A DNA stretch of 37,975 nucleotides. Source: Gammaproteobacteria bacterium. Lineage in GTDB: Bacteria > Pseudomonadota > Gammaproteobacteria > Steroidobacterales > Steroidobacteraceae. Made by a program: the position numbers and the translations under genes. Positions 18,274-27,663 of this stretch are shown piece by piece (the first letter of the stretch is position 1; every line of letters starts with the position of its first letter). The notes beneath the pieces are model-generated. The model had not been told where the DNA came from, searched no databases, and was given only the letters and a program-made list of their open reading frames with translations. The stretch spans positions 8,133-46,107 of the forward strand of contig VEPJ01000075.1 in NCBI GenBank assembly GCA_012026925.1, given 5' to 3'.

Positions 18274-19121
18274 GCGCACGGCCCGATACGGGCGCGCTGC
18301 TGCGCCCTCGCAGGGATGCGGCAGGTGTCGCGCTCATGGGCGTGCCGCTCGACCACAACAGTTCGCACCTGCGCGGGGCGCGCAAGGCACCCGCAGCGAT
18401 CCGGCAGTACCTCAATGCCGGCAGCATGAACTGGACGAGCGAGTCGGGCGTGGACCTCGGGACGCACGCCGGCTGGAGCGACTGGGGCAACGTCGATTGT
18501 CGTGGCGACGCCGGCGACATGGGCCGCGTCGAGGCCTTCGCGGCGGACGCGTGGCGCTGCGGCCGAATCCTCGCGCTCGGCGGCGATCACTCGATCACGG
18601 CGCCGCTGCTGCGCGCCCGGCCGGCCCAGGGGCGCGCCCTGACCGTCGTGCACTTCGACGCGCATCCGGACCTGTACCCGGAGTTCGAGGGCAACCGCGA
18701 CTCGCACGCGAGTCCCTTCCACCGGGTCATGCAAGAAGGGCTCGCCGGGCGACTGATACAGCTCGGCATCCGGACGCTTAACGCGGCCCAGGCGGACGCA
18801 GCGCAGCGTTTCGGCGTGGAGATCGTTCGCCCGGAGGCGGTGGCGGACTGGCCCGGTCTGTCCGGCCCGGACCCGGTGTACGTCTCGTTCGACATGGACG
18901 CCCTGGACCCCGCCTTCGCGCCCGGCGTCTCGCATCACGAGCCCGGGGGTCTCACGGTCCGCGAGGTGCTGCAGGCGCTGCGCCGGGTTCGGACCCCGAT
19001 CATCGGAGCCGACATCGTCGAACTGAACCCGGACCGCGACGCGGACGGCCGCACCGCCGCCGTGGGCGCGAAGCTCGTGAAGGAACTGCTTGCCCGCCTC
19101 GTCGCGAACGATCCCGGCTAG
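18270..19121 (+). CDS. Agmatinase/arginase (ureohydrolase) family protein
   Basis: GGDHSITAPLL, VVHFDAHPDLYPEF, SFDMDALDPAFAPGVSHHEPGGLT metal-binding motifs; GTG start overlaps the dinB stop (GTGA). Confidence 0.9.
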   Translation: MSARPDTGALLRPRRDAAGVALMGVPLDHNSSHLRGARKAPAAIRQYLNAGSMNWTSESGVDLGTHAGWSDWGNVDCRGDAGDMGRVEAFAADAWRCGRILALGGDHSITAPLLRARPAQGRALTVVHFDAHPDLYPEFEGNRDSHASPFHRVMQEGLAGRLIQLGIRTLNAAQADAAQRFGVEIVRPEAVADWPGLSGPDPVYVSFDMDALDPAFAPGVSHHEPGGLTVREVLQALRRVRTPIIGADIVELNPDRDADGRTAAVGAKLVKELLARLVANDPG

Positions 19122-19187
19122 CCACCCGGCGCCCGGGCTGCCATCATTGACGGCCCAGCCAGCCCACCTGGAACCGCCTAACTCCGC

Positions 19188-20855
19188 ATGTACACGAGCT
19201 TTTTCGGACTCCAGGAAAAGCCGTTCGCGATCACGCCGGACCCCCGCTACCTGTACCTCAGTGAGCGGCACGCGGAGGCGCTCGCGCACCTGCTGTACGG
19301 CATCAACGAGGCGGGCGGCTTCATCCAGCTCACGGGCGAGGTGGGCACCGGCAAGACGACCGTGATTCGCAGCCTGCTCGAGCAACTGCCCGGGCACGCG
19401 GACGTCGCCCTGATACTGAACCCGCGCGTCACGCCGGCCGAGTTCCTGCTCACCATCTGCGAGGAGCTGCACATCCCGGTGCCCGAGGCCGGCCGTGGCA
19501 GCACGAAGACGCTGATGGACCTGCTCGGCCGCCACCTGCTCGACACGCACGCGCGCGGGCGGCGCGTCGTGCTGATCGTCGACGAGGCGCAGAACCTGAG
19601 CACGCAGACGCTCGAGCAGGTGCGGCTCCTCACGAACCTCGAGACCGCCACGACCAAGCTGCTGCAGATCATCCTGATCGGGCAGCCGGAACTGCGCGAC
19701 CTGCTCGACAAGCCGGAGCTGCGGCAGCTCGCGCAGCGCATCACCGGGCGCTATCACCTGAACCCGCTCTCGGCCGAGGAAAGCGCGGGATACGTGAAGC
19801 ACCGCATGCGGGTCGCGGGTTCGACGGCCGAGGTGTTCACGCCGGCCGCACTGCGCGAGATCCATCGCCTGAGCGGCGGCGTGCCCCGCGTCATCAACGT
19901 GATCTGCGACCGCGCGCTGCTCGGCGCTTTCACCCAGGAAGATCATCGCGCCGGCGGGGCGCTCGTCCGGCAGGCCGCCTCCGAGGTTTACGGCCGGCCG
20001 GTCCCGGCGCCGTGGCTCAAGTGGGCGACGGCCGGCTCGGTCGCCGCTGCGGTCGCGCTCGTCGCGGTCGGCATCGCGAGCCTCATCTCGGCGAGACAGG
20101 GTGACAAACCTGCGCCCGTGGCCGCAGCCCCTGCATCCGCGCCGCCAGTTGCAGCCAGTGCGCCGGCAACCTCACCGCCGCCTGCAGGAACGCCCGCGTC
20201 GGCGCCGGCACCCGAGCCCGTCGTGCCGATCGACGAACTGCTGGCCCGGCACGCAAACGACACCACGACCGAGGCCGCGCTCGCACGGCTCTTCACGCTC
20301 TGGGGCGTGACCTACGACCCGACGAAGGGCAAGGGCTGCGACCAGGCCGCGCGGCAGGGCCTCGAGTGCCTCTTCCAGAAGGGGTCGTGGGCGCAGCTCC
20401 GCACGTTGAACCGGCCGGCGATCCTGACCCTGACCGACGACCTCGGCCGCACCCACCAGGTCCTGCTCACCGCGCTTTCCGACGACTCGGCGACGTTCGA
20501 GTTGGGCGGCGAGTCGCGCAAGGTCCCGATCGCCACCGCGTCGCGGTACTGGTTCGGCGACTTCCTGCTGCTCTGGCGGCCACCGATGGCCGTCGCCAAG
20601 TCGCTCGCGCCCGGCATGCGCGGTGACGACGTGCGCTGGTTGCGGGACAGCCTGCGCACCGCCCAGGGCCTGCCTGCCGTCAAAGGCGGCAGCGACGCTT
20701 ACGACGAAGACCTCACGCGTCTCGTGCAGGACTTCCAGCGCCAGCACCGCCTCACCGTGGACGGCGTCGCCGGCGTGCAGACGCAGATCGTGCTCGACAC
20801 CGCAATCGGCGCGACGGGTTCACCGACGATCGTGTCGCAGGTCGCGGGAGGCTGA
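19188..20855 (+). CDS. gspA: GspA/ExeA-like AAA ATPase with C-terminal peptidoglycan-binding domain
   Basis: MYTSFFGLQEKPFAITPDPRYLYLSERHAEALAHLLYGI, Walker A GEVGTGKTT, VLIVDEAQNLS; C-term MRGDDVRWLRDSLRTAQG...VQDFQRQHRLTVDGVAGVQTQIVLD. Confidence 0.9.
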   Translation: MYTSFFGLQEKPFAITPDPRYLYLSERHAEALAHLLYGINEAGGFIQLTGEVGTGKTTVIRSLLEQLPGHADVALILNPRVTPAEFLLTICEELHIPVPEAGRGSTKTLMDLLGRHLLDTHARGRRVVLIVDEAQNLSTQTLEQVRLLTNLETATTKLLQIILIGQPELRDLLDKPELRQLAQRITGRYHLNPLSAEESAGYVKHRMRVAGSTAEVFTPAALREIHRLSGGVPRVINVICDRALLGAFTQEDHRAGGALVRQAASEVYGRPVPAPWLKWATAGSVAAAVALVAVGIASLISARQGDKPAPVAAAPASAPPVAASAPATSPPPAGTPASAPAPEPVVPIDELLARHANDTTTEAALARLFTLWGVTYDPTKGKGCDQAARQGLECLFQKGSWAQLRTLNRPAILTLTDDLGRTHQVLLTALSDDSATFELGGESRKVPIATASRYWFGDFLLLWRPPMAVAKSLAPGMRGDDVRWLRDSLRTAQGLPAVKGGSDAYDEDLTRLVQDFQRQHRLTVDGVAGVQTQIVLDTAIGATGSPTIVSQVAGG

Positions 20856-20858
20856 ACC

Positions 20859-21671
20859 ATGTCGTTCATCCTCGATGCCCTGCGCAAGTCCGAGCACGAA
20901 CGCCAGCGACAGACGGGTCCGGCACTCGCGGAAGTCGCCGTCGCACCGCCGAAGCCGCGCAGCAACGTGTGGGCGACCGCGGCGATCGCGCTGCTGCTGG
21001 TGAATCTCGTGGCGGTCGGGGTGCTCCTGATCCGCAAGGCCACGCGCGAACCAGCAGCTGCGTCAGCGGTCGCGACCGAGCCCGCGCCGGCGGCGCCGGC
21101 ACCTGCGGCTGTGCCCCCGGCACAGGTTTCGATGACCCGGACTGCGCCCGCGACGAGTTCGGCACCCAGTCCGCCGCCCATGCTGCAGCCTGCGCGCGAG
21201 GCCGAGCCAGCCGGGGCTGCGAACAATCGCAATCCGCTCGAAGACGAGGTTTCGGGCGGCCAGCCCTCCCTCGACCCGCGGATGGCCGCGCAGGCGTCGG
21301 CCGTGCCGCCGGGGCCGCCCGCCGTCACCCGTGCGCCGAGTGGAAGAGGCACGGTGGTCTACGAGTCGTTGCCGGACTCGTCGGCCGTCGGGTCGCCGCG
21401 GTACGAGGCGGAGCCGCGTTCGAACCCCGCACCGTCAGCGGGCCCGAAGCTGCCGACCGCCGACGAGGTGTCCGCGGCCGGGGGCGTGCCGGCGCTCAAG
21501 CTCGAGCTGCACGTCTATTCGAACAAGCCCGCGGACCGGATGGTCTTCATCAATGCACACAAGTACCGCGAGGGCGACACGATGGTCGAGGGACCCGTCG
21601 TGCGCCAGATCACGCCGGACGGCGCGATCCTCGAGTACCGGGGCCGGCAGTTCGTCCTGACGCGGGACTGA
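20859..21671 (+). CDS. gspB: GspB-like general secretion pathway protein
   Basis: MSFILDALRKSEHERQRQTGP N-terminus; C-term LKLELHVYSNKPADRMVFINAHKYREGDTMVEGPVVRQITPDGAILEYRGRQFVL; adjacent to gspA-like gene. Confidence 0.88.
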   Translation: MSFILDALRKSEHERQRQTGPALAEVAVAPPKPRSNVWATAAIALLLVNLVAVGVLLIRKATREPAAASAVATEPAPAAPAPAAVPPAQVSMTRTAPATSSAPSPPPMLQPAREAEPAGAANNRNPLEDEVSGGQPSLDPRMAAQASAVPPGPPAVTRAPSGRGTVVYESLPDSSAVGSPRYEAEPRSNPAPSAGPKLPTADEVSAAGGVPALKLELHVYSNKPADRMVFINAHKYREGDTMVEGPVVRQITPDGAILEYRGRQFVLTRD

Positions 21672-21687
21672 CCAGGGAGCAGCAGCG

Positions 21688-23502
21688 GTGAACTCGGCAG
21701 TCGTGGTCGCGGACAGCCTCGACGGATTGCGCCTCAATCGCGCGTTCAAGGCCGGCATCCTGCGGCTGCTCTCCCGCCAGGAGCACCTGAACAAGATCAA
21801 CGTATTCCCGGTGCCCGACGGCGACACCGGCACCAACCTGGCACTCACGATGAGCGCCGTGCTCGGCTCGCTGCAACGCTGGCCCGACAGCCACGCGGGC
21901 AAGACCCTCACGCGCGTGGCGGACGCCGCGCTCGACGGCGCGCGCGGCAATTCCGGCGCGATCCTCGCGCAGTTCTTCCTCGGCGTGTGCGACCGCCTCG
22001 GCCACCTGCGCCACCTGAGCGCCGACGATTTCGTGGAAGGCGTCCACGGCGGCGCGGCCTACGCGCGCGAGAGCCTGAGCGAGCCACGCGAGGGCACGAT
22101 ACTCACCGTGCTCACCGACTTCGCGCACGAAGTCCAGCGCGTGCGGCGCGAGGGGGTGCGGGACTTCCGCGCGCTGCTGCGCCGGGGCGTGGACGCGGCG
22201 CAGCGATCGCTCGAGCGCACGCCGCTGCAGCTCGAGGCACTGCGCAGGGCGAACGTGGTGGACGCCGGGGGACAGGGTTTCGTCGAATTCATCGCCGGCG
22301 TCACCGACTACATCGAGAGTGGCGCCGAGGAGGAACCGGTCACGCCGGTGCCCGCGGTCATCGACTCGGCGAGCGAGGTCACGGCCGGCGGCGAGGAGGA
22401 CCTCGCGTACCGCTACTGCACCGAGTGCGTCGTGACGGGCGATCGCATCGACCGGCGCCACCTGCGCGAGGAACTCTCCGCCGTGGGCGGCAGCCTCGTC
22501 GTGGCGGGACTGCAGAACAAGGTCCGCGTCCACATCCACGTCAACGATCCCGCCGAGGTCTTCCGCATCGCAGGGCGCTACGGCGAGGTCTCGGGCGAGA
22601 AGGCGGACGACATGCAGCGGCAGCAGCACGCGGCACACGTCGTCGGCCGCAAGGTCGCCGTGGTGGCCGACTCCGGCGCCGACATCCCCGAGGACGAGAT
22701 GGACCGGCTCGACATCCACATGGTGCCGATCCGCGTCCACTTCGGCGAGCAGAGCTACCTCGACAAGGTGGGCATGACGCCCGAGGAGTTCTACGAGGAA
22801 CTGCAGCGCAACCCGCACCACCCCAAGACCTCGCAGCCGCCGCCCGGCGACTTCCGCCGCACCTTCGAGTTCCTGGCCTCGCACTATCCGTCCGTCGTGT
22901 CCGTGAACATCTCGCGGCTGGTGAGCGGCACCTGCGGCGCCGCGGAGAGCGCTGCAGCGCGAATCACGGCGCACGGCAAGGTGACGGTGCTCGATTCCGA
23001 GAACGCCTCGCTCGGCGAAGGGCTGGTCGCGATGTACGCGGCGGAATGCGCGCAGGCGGGCTACGACGCCGAGCGCGTGGTCGAAGCGACCCGCGCGATC
23101 CTGCCGAAGACGCGGACGTTCGCACTCGTGGGTTCGCTCGAGTGGGCCGTGCGCGGCGGACGCGTCCCACGCTGGGTGAAGAACTTCGCGGACGCGATCG
23201 GCATCATGCCGATCCTGCATGCCCACAAGGGGCGCGTGACCGTGGGCGGCGCGCTGTTCGGGCGCCGCAACCTGAAGGAGAAATTCGCCCGCTTCCTGCG
23301 GCGACGGATGCACTCGGGCTGCAGGTACCGGCTGCTCGTCGGCCACGCGAACTGCGAGGCCGACGCGAAGTGGCTGCTCGGGCGCCTGCGTTCCGACAAC
23401 GTCGTCTACGACCGCGTGCTGCCGGTCGGCAGCGCGTTCGGCGTCCACGGGGGGCCCGGGCTGATCGTGGTCGCGATGCAGGAGTACGAGGGTCCACCGT
23501 GA
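21688..23502 (+). CDS. DAK2-DegV fusion (FakA-like kinase domains plus FakB/DegV fatty-acid-binding domain)
   Basis: DAK2: NKINVFPVPDGDTGTNLALTMSAVLGSL, GARGNSGAILAQFFLGVCD; FakA middle domain: YRYCTECVVTGD...VRVHIHVNDPAEVFRIAGRYGEVS; DegV: VAVVADSGADIPEDEM...SRLVSGTCGAAESAA...GSLEWAVRGGRVPRW. GTG start. Confidence 0.9.
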   Translation: MNSAVVVADSLDGLRLNRAFKAGILRLLSRQEHLNKINVFPVPDGDTGTNLALTMSAVLGSLQRWPDSHAGKTLTRVADAALDGARGNSGAILAQFFLGVCDRLGHLRHLSADDFVEGVHGGAAYARESLSEPREGTILTVLTDFAHEVQRVRREGVRDFRALLRRGVDAAQRSLERTPLQLEALRRANVVDAGGQGFVEFIAGVTDYIESGAEEEPVTPVPAVIDSASEVTAGGEEDLAYRYCTECVVTGDRIDRRHLREELSAVGGSLVVAGLQNKVRVHIHVNDPAEVFRIAGRYGEVSGEKADDMQRQQHAAHVVGRKVAVVADSGADIPEDEMDRLDIHMVPIRVHFGEQSYLDKVGMTPEEFYEELQRNPHHPKTSQPPPGDFRRTFEFLASHYPSVVSVNISRLVSGTCGAAESAAARITAHGKVTVLDSENASLGEGLVAMYAAECAQAGYDAERVVEATRAILPKTRTFALVGSLEWAVRGGRVPRWVKNFADAIGIMPILHAHKGRVTVGGALFGRRNLKEKFARFLRRRMHSGCRYRLLVGHANCEADAKWLLGRLRSDNVVYDRVLPVGSAFGVHGGPGLIVVAMQEYEGPP

Positions 23503-24623
23503 AGATCGAGACACTGGCCGTGCACGCCGGCCGCGAGCCCGACCCGGCGACGGGCGCTCTGCGCGAGCCGATCCATCTATCGACGACGTTCGAGCGCAAC
23601 GCGGACGGCTCCTATCCGCACGGCCACTACTACACGCGGGCCGGCAATCCGAATCGAAGCTCGCTCGAGCGCGCGATCGCTGCGCTGGAAGGAGGCGCCG
23701 ACGCGGTCGCGTTCGCGTCGGGCTCCGCCGCCACGCTCGCGGCCTTTTCGCTCGCGGCCCCCGGCGGGCGGGTCGTGTGTTCCTCCGACTGCTATCACGG
23801 CACGGCAAAGCAGCTGCGCGAGCTGCTGCCGAAGTGGGGCCTCGGGGCCGAGTTCGTGGACACGACGGACCCGGGCGCGGTGGCGCGGGCGCTCGAGTCG
23901 CCGACCGCGATGCTCTGGATCGAGACGCCGTCGAACCCGCTGCTCCGCGTGAGCGACATTGCCGCCCTGGCCGCGCTCGCGCTCGCGCGCGGCGCGCTCG
24001 TGGCCTGCGACAACACGTTCGCGAGCCCGATCCTGCAGCAGCCGTTCACTCTCGGCGCGGACCTCGTCATGCACAGCACGACCAAGTACCTCGGCGGGCA
24101 CAGCGACGTGCTCGGCGGTGTGCTCGTCGTCCGCGAGCGCGGGTCGATGCTCGACCGGCTGCGGGAATTCCAGGCGACGGCGGGCGGCGTGCCGTCACCG
24201 TTCGACTGCTGGCTCGTGCTGCGCAGCCTCGCGACGCTGCCGCTGCGCGTGCGCGCGCAGTCCGCGAACGCGGCCGCCGTCGCGCAGTTCCTGAGCCAGG
24301 ACCGCCGCGTCGAGCGTGTCTACTACCCCGGTCTCGTCGATCACACGGGACACGCACTGGCGGCGCGGCAGATGAGCGGGGGCTTCGGCGCCGTCCTGTC
24401 GTTCCAGGTGCCGGGAGGCGCGAACGAAGCGATGCTGGTCGCAGCGCGGGCGAAGATTTTCACGCGTGCCACCAGCCTCGGGGGCGTGGAGAGCCTGGTC
24501 GAGCACCGTGCGTCCATGGAGGGGCCGCTGAGCCGTACACCGCAGAACCTGCTGCGGGTCGCGATCGGCCTCGAGGCTGCCTCCGACCTGATCGCGGACC
24601 TCGACGTGGCGCTCGGCGCCTGA
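23499..24623 (+). CDS. Trans-sulfuration enzyme family PLP protein (cystathionine gamma-synthase/lyase-like)
   Basis: ETLAVHAGREPDPATGALREPIHLSTTFER...HYYTRAGNPNRSSLERAIAALEGG; PLP lysine region MHSTTKYLGGHSDVLGG. GTG start overlaps upstream stop (GTGA). Confidence 0.93.
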   Translation: MKIETLAVHAGREPDPATGALREPIHLSTTFERNADGSYPHGHYYTRAGNPNRSSLERAIAALEGGADAVAFASGSAATLAAFSLAAPGGRVVCSSDCYHGTAKQLRELLPKWGLGAEFVDTTDPGAVARALESPTAMLWIETPSNPLLRVSDIAALAALALARGALVACDNTFASPILQQPFTLGADLVMHSTTKYLGGHSDVLGGVLVVRERGSMLDRLREFQATAGGVPSPFDCWLVLRSLATLPLRVRAQSANAAAVAQFLSQDRRVERVYYPGLVDHTGHALAARQMSGGFGAVLSFQVPGGANEAMLVAARAKIFTRATSLGGVESLVEHRASMEGPLSRTPQNLLRVAIGLEAASDLIADLDVALGA

Positions 24624-24630
24624 GCCCGCC

Positions 24631-25095
24631 TCAGCCGCCGGGCTTGGTCTCCGCAGCCGCCTCGACCGGCCGACCGTCCTTCTGCCAGGCCTGCATGTCG
24701 CCCTGCAGGTGCAGGAGCCGCTTGTAGCCCGCCTTCTCCAGCGTCTCGGCCGCGAGACCGGCGCGACGCCCGGAGTGGCAATAGACCACGACGTCCTTGT
24801 CCTTCGGAATCTCGCCCAGGTGCGCGGCGACCTGGTCGTAGGGAATGTTCACGGCCCCCGGCACGTGGCCGGCGGCGTACTCCTGCGGCGTGCGTGCATC
24901 GATCAGGAAGAGCGTCGGATCGTGCTTCGCCTGCCGCTCGAGCAACTGGTCCTGGGTGATCGGCGGGGGCATCGACTTCGCGGCGGCCGGCGGGGCAGCG
25001 GCCGGGGCCGCGGGCGCCGTGGTGGACCACTGCGCCGCAGCGAAACCGGGGAAGGCGAGCAGCCCGAGCAAGCAGACGAAGGCCTTGTGGTTCAT
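24631..25095 (-). CDS. Periplasmic rhodanese-like domain protein
   Basis: Signal peptide MNHKAFVCLLGLLAFPGFAAA; LFLIDARTPQEYAAGHVPGAVNIPYDQV; active-site loop VVYCHSGRRAGLAAE. Confidence 0.92.
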   Translation of the reverse strand: MNHKAFVCLLGLLAFPGFAAAQWSTTAPAAPAAAPPAAAKSMPPPITQDQLLERQAKHDPTLFLIDARTPQEYAAGHVPGAVNIPYDQVAAHLGEIPKDKDVVVYCHSGRRAGLAAETLEKAGYKRLLHLQGDMQAWQKDGRPVEAAAETKPGG

Positions 25096-25144
25096 GACCG
25101 ATCTCCTCGAGAGTCGATGGGGAGGCCCGGCCGCAGCGCCCGGC

Positions 25145-25669
25145 TCACCAGCGCTGCGGGACCTTCTGCAGCCTGCTCGTATCGTACCCCAGCTCGGCCG
25201 CGATCCTGACGAGCCGTGCGTAGTCCGCCTCCGGCAGCACCGGCTTGCGCGCCATGATCCAGACGTAGTCGCGCTTGCTGCGGGCGATGATCGTCTCCGT
25301 GTAGTCGGGATCCACGTGCGCGATCACGTACTCCGCCTTGATCGGCCAGACGAACTGCATGCCCCACACGGCATTCGACTCGTGGTCGCGCACGAAGCCG
25401 CGCGGGTGCATCACCCGCTCCGGCCCGTCGAAGCCGCCCTGGCGGAACGTGAACGTGGTCGCGATGGAGCCGTCCTTGTCGAGGCGGTAGGACTCGACGG
25501 CGTTGTACGCGTCCTTCTCGGCGAAGGTCGGGATGTTGGCGATCACGTACCAGTCGCCCATGAAGCGCGGGAGGTCCACGCTCTTCGCGGTCGGGATGGT
25601 CGGGGCGGACGAGCAGGCTGACAGCATGGCGGCGACGGCGATCACGCCAGCGGATCGGGCGATGACCAT
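25145..25669 (-). CDS. Lipocalin family lipoprotein (Blc-like)
   Basis: Lipobox VAAMLSACSS; VDLPRFMGDWYVIANIPTFAEKDAYNAVESYRL; DPDYTETIIARSKRDYVWIMAR. Confidence 0.92.
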   Translation of the reverse strand: MVIARSAGVIAVAAMLSACSSAPTIPTAKSVDLPRFMGDWYVIANIPTFAEKDAYNAVESYRLDKDGSIATTFTFRQGGFDGPERVMHPRGFVRDHESNAVWGMQFVWPIKAEYVIAHVDPDYTETIIARSKRDYVWIMARKPVLPEADYARLVRIAAELGYDTSRLQKVPQRW

Positions 25670-25717
25670 GGAAGTTCCTCCGGGCCCACCACATTCGCGG
25701 CGCCGGAGCCGCTGGTT

Positions 25718-26110
25718 TCAGTCCGGCACGCAGGCGTCGGCCTCGATCTCCACCAGCATCGCCGGATCCACGAGACCGCTCACCTCCACCATCGCGGTCG
25801 CGGGGCGGATGTCCCCGAAGAACTCGCCGTGTACGCGCCCGATCGCTTCCCAGTCGCGGATGTCACGCACGTAGATGCGCGTGCGCACCACGTGCTCGAG
25901 CTTCGCCCCGGCGCGCTCGAGGGCGGAGCGGACGTTCGCCAGGACCTGCCGGGTCTGCGCCGCGGCATCGCCTGGCGCGACGATCCGGCCATCGGGGCCG
26001 GTCGCGGTCGTGCCCGCCACCCACACGAAGGACCCGACGCGCACCGCCCTCGAATAACCGACGATCGGTTCCCAGGGCGTCCCGGTCGAGATGTTCCGTC
26101 GCTCGCTCAT
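25718..26110 (-). CDS. RidA family protein
   Basis: [76 protein letters not shown]...; ATG 26110. Confidence 0.92.
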   Translation of the reverse strand: MSERRNISTGTPWEPIVGYSRAVRVGSFVWVAGTTATGPDGRIVAPGDAAAQTRQVLANVRSALERAGAKLEHVVRTRIYVRDIRDWEAIGRVHGEFFGDIRPATAMVEVSGLVDPAMLVEIEADACVPD

Positions 26111-26610
26111 GTCATGGCCCCCTTGCTCGCGAGTCTTTCGAGTGCATCGCCGGCGACCCGGTAGACCGTCCAGTCGTCCATCGCAACGGCACCGAGCTTG
26201 CGGTAGAACGCGATCGCCTTCTCGTTCCAGTCGAGCACGGACCACTCGAGACGCCCGCAGCGTCGCTCCACTGCGAGTGCGGCGAGGTACCGCAACAGTT
26301 CCTCGCCGTAGCCGTGACCGCGATACTCGGGCCGGACGTAGAGATCCTCGAGGTACAGGCCCGGGCGGCCGACGAACGTCGAGTAGTTGTGGAAGAAGAG
26401 CGCGAAGCCGACGGTCTCCGCGCCTACCCGCGCCATGATCGCCTCGGCATAGGGGCGCGCGCCGAACAGGTGCTCGTTGAGCGGACCAGGCTCGATCTGC
26501 ACCTCGTGCGCGAGGCGCTCGAACTCGGCGAGCTCGCGGATCAGCCCGATGATGGAGGGCACATCCTCCGGCCGGGCGGGCTCGATTCTCAGGTCGCCGG
26601 GCTGCGCCAT
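26107..26610 (-). CDS. GNAT family N-acetyltransferase (diamine acetyltransferase-like)
   Basis: [72 protein letters not shown] 26610; 4-bp overlap with RidA. Confidence 0.92.
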   Translation of the reverse strand: MAQPGDLRIEPARPEDVPSIIGLIRELAEFERLAHEVQIEPGPLNEHLFGARPYAEAIMARVGAETVGFALFFHNYSTFVGRPGLYLEDLYVRPEYRGHGYGEELLRYLAALAVERRCGRLEWSVLDWNEKAIAFYRKLGAVAMDDWTVYRVAGDALERLASKGAMT

Positions 26611-26681
26611 GGCGGCTCCTTTTTTCAGATTCCCTCGAAAGATCGGATGCACGAGCCTTGCACACAAGGCCCACGATCCGT

Positions 26682-26694
26682 ATTGTTAATCAAT
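26682..26694. promoter_or_regulatory. Candidate LysR-type binding site in the divergent GNAT/LysR intergenic region
   Basis: ATTG-ttaat-CAAT dyad 22 bp before the lysR ATG, in an AT-rich patch unusual for this GC-rich window. Confidence 0.35.
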
Positions 26695-26715
26695 AGTTTA
26701 CTCGAGGCGGAGCTG

Positions 26716-27639
26716 ATGTCAGCGGAATCCGGTCGCCTGCCCCTGAACGCGCTGCGCGTCTTCGAGGCCGTCGCGACCCACCTCAGCTTCACGGCTGCGG
26801 CCAAGGAGCTCGGGGTCACGACCGCTGCCGTGAGCGCGCAGATCAAGTCGCTAGAGGCCGACATCGGCGTGCCCCTGTTCCGTCGTCACACGCGCGCCGT
26901 CGCGCTGACCCAGGAAGGCGCCGAGCTGCTGCCGGGCGTCCGGCGCGGCCTCGACGAGTTGCGCCGCGCGGTGGATCGACTGCGACGCGAGCGCGTCGGC
27001 GGCATGCTGAACCTGAGCGTGCCGAGCGAGTTCCTGCAGCGCTGGCTCCTGCCGCGGCTCGGCGAGTTCACGCGCCGCCATCCCGAGATCGAGGTCCGCT
27101 TCGGACCGGCGCGCGCGGGCCTCGACTTCAGCCGCGACGACTTTCACGCCGCCATCCTCTACGGCTCCGGCAACTGGGCAGGCCTCAAGTCCGAGCGCCT
27201 GCTCGACGAGTGGGTCTTCCCCGTCTGCAGCCCGGCGTTGCTCGCGAAGCTCGGGCCGATCGAGACGCTGAACGATTTCTCGCGCTACCCGCTGATCCAC
27301 AGCCGCGCCGAGCCCTGGGTGGACTGGCTGCGTCGCGTCGGTGGCGACACGACGCGGGCCGAGACCGTCCCGATGGCCGAGGACTCGGCCGCAACGCTGG
27401 CCGCCGTCGAGCAGGGCAAGGGCGTTGCGCTCGCCCGCTGGTCGCTGGTCGCGGCCGACCTCGCCGCAGGCCGGCTCGTGCGCCCGATGATGCCGAGCGT
27501 GCAGCAGCGCAATGCGTGGTATCTCGTCGCGCCGCCCGAGCACTTCTCGCTGCCCAAGGTCGTGCGCTTCCGCGGGTGGCTCATCGAGTGCTGCCGCGAG
27601 TTTCCGCCGCCGACGGGGGAGACGCTGGCGGCGGAGTGA
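26716..27639 (+). CDS. LysR-family transcriptional regulator (GcvA-like)
   Basis: RLPLNALRVFEAVATHLSFTAAAKELGVTTAAVSAQIKSLEADIGVPLFRRHTRAVALTQEGAELLPGV; ATG 26716. Confidence 0.94.
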   Translation: MSAESGRLPLNALRVFEAVATHLSFTAAAKELGVTTAAVSAQIKSLEADIGVPLFRRHTRAVALTQEGAELLPGVRRGLDELRRAVDRLRRERVGGMLNLSVPSEFLQRWLLPRLGEFTRRHPEIEVRFGPARAGLDFSRDDFHAAILYGSGNWAGLKSERLLDEWVFPVCSPALLAKLGPIETLNDFSRYPLIHSRAEPWVDWLRRVGGDTTRAETVPMAEDSAATLAAVEQGKGVALARWSLVAADLAAGRLVRPMMPSVQQRNAWYLVAPPEHFSLPKVVRFRGWLIECCREFPPPTGETLAAE

Positions 27640-27663
27640 GCGCACACGTCGGCTCCGTCGTCT

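Noticed and set aside
21987-23498. N-terminal extension of the PLP-enzyme ORF
   Set aside because: Arg-rich alternate frame of the DAK2-DegV gene; the real start is GTG 23499.
21610-23808. 732-aa minus-strand ORF opposite the DAK2-DegV gene
   Set aside because: Shadow ORF created by GC-rich third positions; the plus strand has convincing domains.
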